A stretch of DNA of 64,000 bases from Paenibacillus phytorum. Its GTDB lineage: Bacteria; Bacillota; Bacilli; Paenibacillales; NBRC-103111. Location of the stretch: the NCBI RefSeq assembly GCF_013141715.1, contig NZ_WHOA01000037.1, positions 1 through 64,000 on the forward strand. The letters are read 5' to 3'. The notes beneath the pieces were generated by a model. The model saw nothing but the letters and a program-made list of their open reading frames with translations, was not told the origin of the DNA and searched no databases. This document shows positions 64,000 to 64,000 of the stretch, piece after piece (within the stretch, counting starts at the first letter, position 1; the number at the start of each line of letters is the position of its first letter). The translations under genes and the position numbers were made by a program.

Positions 64000-64000
64000 G

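Noticed and set aside
1..64000. CRISPR array, tRNA/rRNA genes, prophage or insertion sequence
   Set aside because: No regularly spaced repeats, no tRNA cloverleaf or rRNA segment, and no transposase, integrase or phage structural genes were recognised.

Overview
The window looks like a chromosomal segment of a Paenibacillus-type Firmicute (Bacillales). The support is low to moderate GC, strong AGGAGG-type ribosome binding sites, many lipoprotein-dependent CUT1 sugar ABC transporters paired with YesM-type kinases, AraC-type response regulators or membrane-anchored AraC regulators, large modular secreted glycoside hydrolases, and families typical of Bacillales (YolD-like, DUF3231, DUF4386, lysine riboswitch with LysP). 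No rRNA, tRNA, CRISPR array, transposase or phage gene was seen.

Layout. 0-8.2 kb (minus strand): a sugar-uptake operon (YesM-type histidine kinase, AraC-type response regulator, solute-binding lipoprotein, two permeases) preceded by a separate GH63-like intracellular glycosidase. 8.4-9.9 kb: a three-gene operon (membrane protein, small XRE regulator, DUF4386 protein) behind a sigma-A promoter flanked by 15-bp direct repeats. 10-11.8 kb: a LysP-like permease behind a clear lysine riboswitch. 11.9-13.4 kb: an AlkZ-related protein and a PEP-mutase/isocitrate-lyase-like enzyme, followed by a repeat-rich gap. 13.9-26.8 kb (minus strand): a second carbohydrate locus (GH78-like rhamnosidase, membrane-anchored AraC regulator, two permeases, lipoprotein, a 1505-residue secreted multidomain hydrolase). 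A nearly identical ~94-bp element lies in front of the rhamnosidase gene and in front of the permease genes.

27-33 kb holds small housekeeping and stress genes: a 55-codon small protein, a CBS protein, DUF3231, an AAA ATPase, a nucleoside hydrolase-NUDIX-GNAT operon, and a divergent Crp/Fnr regulator. 33.5-42.4 kb (minus strand) is a maltodextrin operon: MdxE-, MdxF- and MdxG-like transporter genes, a GH13 neopullulanase-like enzyme, a LacI regulator with matching operators, and two paralogous cytoplasmic esterases with starch-binding-like C-termini. 42.5-49.1 kb holds two ABC exporters, an EamA transporter with an unusual structured leader, an alpha/beta hydrolase and a YolD-like protein. 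49.3-58.4 kb is a detoxification or redox zone in which regulators (three TetR, one MarR) stand divergent from their likely targets (two SDRs, an FAD monooxygenase, two DUF3238-like paralogues plus an azoreductase). 58.5-64 kb holds a GH101/GH129-like membrane-anchored protein, a Tat-type metallophosphoesterase, and a VanRS-like two-component system cut by the right edge.

Best candidates for something undescribed: (1) the EamA leader, with two interlocking perfect 9-bp inverted repeats and a segment complementary to the ribosome binding site; (2) the duplicated element of the rhamnosidase locus, together with a second duplication derived from the rhamnosidase coding sequence; (3) the cytoplasmic esterase pair carrying carbohydrate-binding-like domains in a maltodextrin operon.
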